Origin: Dama dama
Lineage: Eukaryota > Chordata > Mammalia > Artiodactyla > Cervidae
Reading direction: 5' to 3'
DNA length: 64,000 nucleotides
NCBI RefSeq assembly: GCF_033118175.1
Contig: NC_083692.1
Location: 94,234,501-94,298,500 of the forward strand
A model generated the notes under the pieces. That model did no database searches. It had not been told where the DNA came from and saw only the letters and a list, made by a program, of their open reading frames with translations. Position 1 is the first letter of the stretch, and each line of letters begins with the position of its first letter. This document shows positions 59,206 to 64,000 of the stretch, one piece after another. A program made the position numbers and the translations under genes.

Positions 59206-59984
59206 CCCAGAATTCAAAGCAGAAGTAAGGTGAAGGGGCATACTGAAGCTGTCTTTTTCATCAGAAAAACAATTTCCCCAAAGTTTTTCAGAAGACTTCT
59301 GTTTGTATTTGTTTGGCTAGAACTCTATCACATGGACACCCTTAAATGCAAGAGATGTGAGGAAATAGAATATTTGAGTCTTGTAATCTCTTTGGTGGCG
59401 GCAGTGGATGGGGGCGTGGGGGGACAGCAAGGGAAAGGAGACTGGGAATGACTACTCAAACAACCAATGGATTGACCACATTGAAATAGCTCATTTCTGC
59501 TTGCTGAAAGAGTGCCTGGTGTGATATAGGTCTGATACTGAACATGCAATATCAGATCTTACACAAGCTAAGAAAAATTTAAACAAGCAGACAGTAGGAA
59601 ATTCAGGAGCGTGAACCGAGGGATCTTCTGCTCAGAGCTCTGCCCTTGATGCCGTGCAGCTCCCAGCTCTGGGTGTCTATGACCCACAGTTCAAGTTCAG
59701 ATGGAAGAGGCTGGCTGGGCCAGGTTGGGTTGGCAGCTCACTCCTACTGAGATCACCAGCGGGTCACCTTTGGAATGTGCAGAATAATAAGAGTGTCTTT
59801 TGTATGCTGATTAGATGACTGGTGGTTGGGGTCCCTGGATAGGGTCAGGGTGAGGGCTGGTCACCAGAAAGACCCAGGCAAGATGAGAGGGTTGGAATTT
59901 TCACCTCAACACCTTTCCCCAGGCCCCGTCCTCCTTGCCTCAGGGGAAGAAAAGGGGCGAGACAGTGAGTTAATCACCAAGGAC

Positions 59985-60300
59985 CAGAGATTTAATTAAG
60001 CATATCTATGTAATGAAACCTCCATAAAAAAAAAAAAAAAATCCCTCAATGATGGGGCTCAGAGAGCTTCTGGGCTGCTGAACACATCAAGGTGCTGGGA
60101 GGGTGGTACACCCAGGGAGGGCCTGGAAGTTCCATGCCTTCACCTACCCCCAAACCCTGCCCTATGCATCGCCTCCATGTGGCTCTTTCCTGAGTTAAAT
60201 CCTTTATAATAAACCAATAAATTTGTTTTCCTGCATTCTGTGAGTCTTTCTAGCAAATTTTCGAAACTGAGGGAGAGTCTATGGGACCCCCTCCCCCGAA
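59985..60300 (+). repeat. LTR-like fragment, family uncertain
   Basis: AATGAAACCTCCATAAAA, GAGAGCTTCTGGGCTG and GGGAGGGTGGTACACCC, then AATAAA at 60208-60213 and 60216-60221, resemble mammalian LTR consensus sequences. No coding sequence is attached. Confidence 0.5.
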
Positions 60301-60420
60301 TTTATAACCAGTTGATCAGAAGCATCTGTGACACCCTGGGGCTGAAGACTGGCGTTTGAAGTGGGGCAGTGGTGTGGGATTAAGTCCTTAACTCATGGGC
60401 TCTGATTCGAATTCCACGTG

Positions 60421-60682
60421 GTGGTTGTTGTTCAGATGCCAAGTCATGTCCAGCTCTTTGCGACCCCACGGACTGCAGCACGCCAGGCCTCCCTGTCCCT
60501 CACCACCTCCCAGAATTTGCCCAAGTTCATGTCCATTGAATTGGTGATGCCATCCAACCATCTCATCCTCTGTCGCCCTCTTCTCCTTCTGCCTTCAATC
60601 TTGCCCAGCATCAGGATCTTTTCCAATAAGTTAGATATTCACATCAAGTGGCCAAAGTATTGGAGCTTCAGCTTCAATTCCA
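60421..60682 (-). mobile_element. BovB 3' end fragment
   Basis: GCCAAGTCATGTCCAGCTC through TTGGAGCTTCAGCTTCAA is the reverse BovB tail. The minus strand still reads RRRGRQRMRWLDGITNSMDM, the C-terminal remnant of its ORF. Confidence 0.88.
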
Positions 60683-61307
60683 GGTAGGTAGTGTCAGAAT
60701 TCAATTCAATTTCAGGGCAGCCAGCTGGCGTAGCAGAGTTAGAGAAGGGGTGTTGGAAAACACCCAACACCTTTGTTGTCAGAAGTGTTGGGAGTAAAAG
60801 TAGCTCAGAGACACCAATAGAGCAAAAAATGGAGAGGATGAGTTAGAATGATTCTGAAGGCTTTCCACTGTGACCAAGGAGGGCCAGCTTACTCCACCAG
60901 AGGGTGGCAGCCTAGACCTGGAAGGGTAAGTCCACAGGACTTACAGTTAAAAACAACAAAGAACTTTGAGAAAGACAGAGACAATGATTCTGAGAGATCA
61001 AGGATGATAACTACAGATGAAAAGGAGTTTAGAAGGCCTAAGGTCAGTCAGGCAAGTTGATTGATGGCCCTGCGTTGGCTGGCTTTGACCAGGTTTGAGC
61101 TGAGATCAGAGACCTGGGGAGCAGACTAGGATAAGGAACAGTTTGTCAATGCCAGAGCCTGGAATGGGCGACTTGCTCAGGGCCAGAGTGGGTGGTAAGG
61201 GACCAGTGTTTGGGAGGAAACTGGGCTCTAGGTCGTGTCCCTGAAAATTATTTCATCAAAAGCCAATTTGCCAACTAATAATTTGCTGAAAGCTGCCAAA
61301 CAGCTTA
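60683..61307. other. Intergenic stretch
   Basis: No gene or repeat is recognised. Confidence 0.5.
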
Positions 61308-61516
61308 GGATTCCCAGGTGGTTCATTGGTAAAGAATCCACCTGTCAATGCAGGAGACACAAGAGACACGGATTTGATCCCTGGGTCAGAAAAATTTCCT
61401 AGAGCAGGACATGGCAACATACTCCAGTTTTTTTGCCTGGAGAATCTCATGGACAGAGGAGCCTGGCAGGCTACAGTCCACAGGGTTGCAAAGAGTCAGA
61501 TACGACTGAGCATGCA
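61308..61516 (+). mobile_element. Bov-tA SINE
   Basis: GGATTCCCAGGTGGTTCATTGG through GTCAGATACGACTGAGCATG. Confidence 0.88.
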
Positions 61517-62044
61517 TGCAAGCCAAACACTTGACACGAGTCTGCAACAGAGTCAGGTTTCAAACTTTTAGAAACCAAAGGAAACTCCAGGGATGATGAG
61601 GGAGTGACTATCTGGTTTGGTCACGTCTCCTCAGCCTATCCTGAGTGGGTTAGCCACTGGTTGAATTCCAAGAAACAAATAATTGAAAAATTATTTTCCT
61701 ACCAATTTTATGGTGGCTGATATAGCTATGGAATTAATCAGTTGAAAGAATTCACAGAATTTCTTGACGTTTTCAGGGTCTTCCCGGAGCGTCAGTGTTT
61801 GGGAGGCCAGCCACTTGGGGAGAAAAAGGGCTGACCATTTCCTGCCTCCTTATCTGCTGCTTTCTTGGCCCACAGTCAGAAATGGCTCCCACCTGCTTTT
61901 GGCCAGCTTTGTGATCTCTCATGAACTGTAGCTGTGGAAGCTAAACCAGCAAGCCAAGGGCAGATAGAGACAGCACTTGTGGAGTCAACCCTCTCCTGGC
62001 TTTGAAAAATGGGTATTTATGTCCAGCTGCTAGCTCTTTATTGA
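61517..62044. other. Intergenic stretch
   Basis: No feature is recognised. Confidence 0.5.
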
Positions 62045-62318
62045 CTACTACTGCTAAGTCACTTCAGTCGTGTCCAACTCTGTGTGACCCCATAGACGGC
62101 AGCCCACCAGGCTCCCCCGTCCCTGGGATTCTCCAGGCAAGAACACTGGAGTGGGTTGCCATTTCCTTCTCCAATGCATGAAAGTGAAAAATGAAAGTGA
62201 AGTCACTCAGTCATGTCCGACTCTTAGCGACCTCATGGACTGCAGCCCACCAGGCTCCTCCGTCCATGGGATTTTCCAGGCAAGAGTACTGGAGTGGGGT
62301 GCCATTGCCTTCTCCAAT
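62045..62318 (-). mobile_element. Bov-A2 SINE (dimer)
   Basis: Two Bov-A units in reverse, 62051-62176 and about 62195-62318, each with GTCC[GA]ACTC and CCACCAGGCTCC, joined by AATGCATGAAAGTG. It lies directly beside the HNRNPA3 retrocopy. Confidence 0.92.
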
Positions 62319-62321
62319 TAC

Positions 62322-62336
62322 TATGCCTTATTGACT
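62322..62336. repeat. Target-site duplication, left copy
   Basis: TATGCCTTATTGACT, identical to 63922-63936, bounding the retrocopy. Confidence 0.8.
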
Positions 62337-63921
62337 TACATGCCTTATGTTTTTTAAGGTTAAAAATTCCTTAATTTTTTATTCCTGGTACCACTACCAC
62401 AATTTACAGGGCAATATACCTGATGTAATGAAAAGAAAAAGAAAAAGACAAAGCTACAACAGATAAAAGACCTCAGGAATGTACATCTAATTGACACTAC
62501 ATTGCATTAATCAATAGCTGCACTTTTTGCAAACTGAGGCTATGACAGTCCTGAACAAGAAGGGTTTCCTGTTTAAGCTGCAGTAACTTTTCTGACTATG
62601 GATCATCGTTCCCTCTGTGGCAGATTTTTACAGTTCCTCTAACGCATTAGGGACGACTGTCTCAAAGTAACCTGCAGCTTTCCTGACAACTCCTCGCTCT
62701 CTCTCCTGCTAAGAACTGTAGCCCTTTTCTTCTGAGTTTTTAGAACCTTCTGCTAGCATATCCACAACTTCCACCACCAGATCCATAACCACCACCACAG
62801 GGACTGCCCGAGCTTCTTCCACCAAAACTACCCCCTTTCATGGGTCCATAATTTGATTGCTGTTGTCCACTGTAATTTCCAAAATCATTATAGTTTCCAC
62901 CACCACCACAGTTACCTCCAAAACCTCCTCCTTCATTGTAACCATCATATCCTCCACCACCGCCACCATATCCACCACCCTGGTTTCCATATCCTGGCCC
63001 ACCACCACCGTAACCTCATCTACTACTATAACCAGGACCACCGCCATAGTTGCCACCATCACCTCCAAATCCACTGTATCCACCGTCACCTCCTCCTCCT
63101 CCCTCGGCTGCCACCACCTCCACCACCATAGCCTCCTCTTCCACCAAAGTTTCCACCACGGCCAGAGTTACCTCCACCACCTCCAAAGTTTCCTCCACGA
63201 CCCATAAAGTTGCCAGATCCACCTCCACGACCTCTTTGTGATCCAGCAGATTGCATCTCTTGTTTAGAAAGGGCCTTTTTCATTTCACAATTATGCCCAT
63301 TAATAGTGTGGTGTTTCTGAACAACAATTTAATCAACTGTATCATGATCATCAAAAGTTACAAAAGCAAATCCTCACTGCCTGTCTTCCATAACTTCTAT
63401 GGTTTCAATCTTGCCATACTTTTCAAAGTAGTCTCTCAAATTATATTCTTCTGTATCTTCTTTAATACCACCAACGAAAATTTTCTTCACTGTTAGATGG
63501 GCACCAGGCTTTACAGAATCCTCTCTAGAAACAGCTCTCTTTGGTTCCACTACACGCCCATCAACCTTATGTGGTCGAGCACATATCGCTGCATCCACTT
63601 CTTCAACACAAGAGTAAGTCAGAAAACCAAAGCCCCTGGAACGTTTAGCTTGGGGGTCTCTCATCACCACACAATCTGTGAGTGTGCCCCGTTTCTCAAA
63701 ATGTTCTCTTAAGCTATCATCTGTAGTTTCAACGCTCAGACCACCAATAAATAGCTTTCTCAACTGCTCTGGTTCCTTGGGATCATGACCCTCCTCCCCC
63801 CCGGCAGCAGTGGTGACGGCCGGAGTCGGGCTGGGGGCGACCGGGCGGTGGTTTTACCTCCACTTTGAGACCGGACTCGCCTCTTCCAACTCGAGTTCAA
63901 TATGGGACCAAGAGCAACTTA
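62337..63921 (-). pseudogene. HNRNPA3P: HNRNPA3 processed pseudogene
   Basis: Intronless copy of an hnRNP A/B mRNA. The readable minus-strand frame has RNP2 LFIGGL, RNP1 RGFGFLTY, linker VEPKRAVSRED and second RNP2 IFVGGI, then a Gly-rich tail. DDSLREHFEK and KQEMQSAGSQRGRGGGSGNF identify A3 rather than A1. Lesions: start ATG changed to GTG (63861-63863), an extra G near 63797 shifting the frame, a deletion of four codons giving TGA at 63374-63376, and TAA at 63330-63332. The original stop is at 62740-62742, followed by a 3'UTR with AATAAA-like sequence near 62,380. It has no introns and is flanked by a 15-bp repeat. Confidence 0.93.
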
Positions 63922-63936
63922 TATGCCTTATTGACT
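63922..63936. repeat. Target-site duplication, right copy
   Basis: TATGCCTTATTGACT, identical to 62322-62336. Confidence 0.8.
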
Positions 63937-64000
63937 AGAATCTAGCAAATCGGAAGACATTCCAAACGCAGCACATACAGGGAGTGTAGTGTTTTTGTGG

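Noticed and set aside
62037..62046. A third TTATTGACT near the retrocopy duplication
   Set aside because: Nine bases only, and it does not match the expected duplication ends of the Bov-A2 SINE; chance is sufficient.
62838..63228. Val/Gly- and Ser/Thr/His-rich open frames on both strands
   Set aside because: They are off-frame or antisense readings of the Gly-rich codon repeats in the HNRNPA3 retrocopy.

Overview
This is a mammalian nuclear locus from a pecoran ruminant, most likely a bovid. The ruminant call rests on many Bov-tA and Bov-A2 SINEs, older CHR-type SINEs and a 2.4 kb BovB LINE. The gene content is the conserved CERT1 (COL4A3BP) / HMGCR pair, arranged tail to tail. Species cannot be fixed from the sequence alone. 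Nearly all long open frames in the window are chance frames, SINE frames or antisense shadows; the real coding sequence is split into 25 coding exons.

1-16,670 (+): the 3' part of CERT1, the ceramide transfer protein. Six coding exons encode the last 228 residues, which are the whole lipid-binding START domain, and a separate fully untranslated terminal exon follows. 16,670-28,000: an 11 kb intergenic spacer between the two convergent 3' ends. It holds the BovB LINE, several SINEs, a 78-bp duplication around a (GT)n tract and a poly-C run.

28,000-48,420 (-): the complete HMGCR gene, 20 exons with a non-coding exon 1. The joined exons give 2,667 nt, which is 888 codons plus a stop, with every splice phase consistent. 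The sterol-sensing membrane domain (exons 2-9), the linker (exons 10-11) and the catalytic domain (exons 12-20) are intact, including E559, K691, D767, H866 and the AMPK serine S872. The promoter is a CpG island. It carries the sterol regulatory element octamer GTGCGGTG, a CRE and several CCAAT boxes.

48,560-62,320: upstream intergenic DNA filled with SINEs, L1 pieces and two LTR-like fragments. 62,322-63,936 (-): an HNRNPA3 processed pseudogene with lost start codon, frameshift and internal stops, bounded by a 15-bp candidate target-site duplication.

Both genes act in lipid metabolism: CERT1 carries ceramide from ER to Golgi, and HMGCR makes mevalonate in the ER. Nothing in the sequence shows shared control. 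I found no previously undescribed multi-gene system. The most unusual non-gene structures are two direct repeats that bracket only A-rich tracts at TT/AAAA sites inside HMGCR introns (39,132-39,190 and 46,203-46,252), two perfect intronic hairpins (6,141-6,169 and 33,279-33,310), and a set of mutually exclusive hairpins just past the CERT1 poly(A) site (16,803-16,839).
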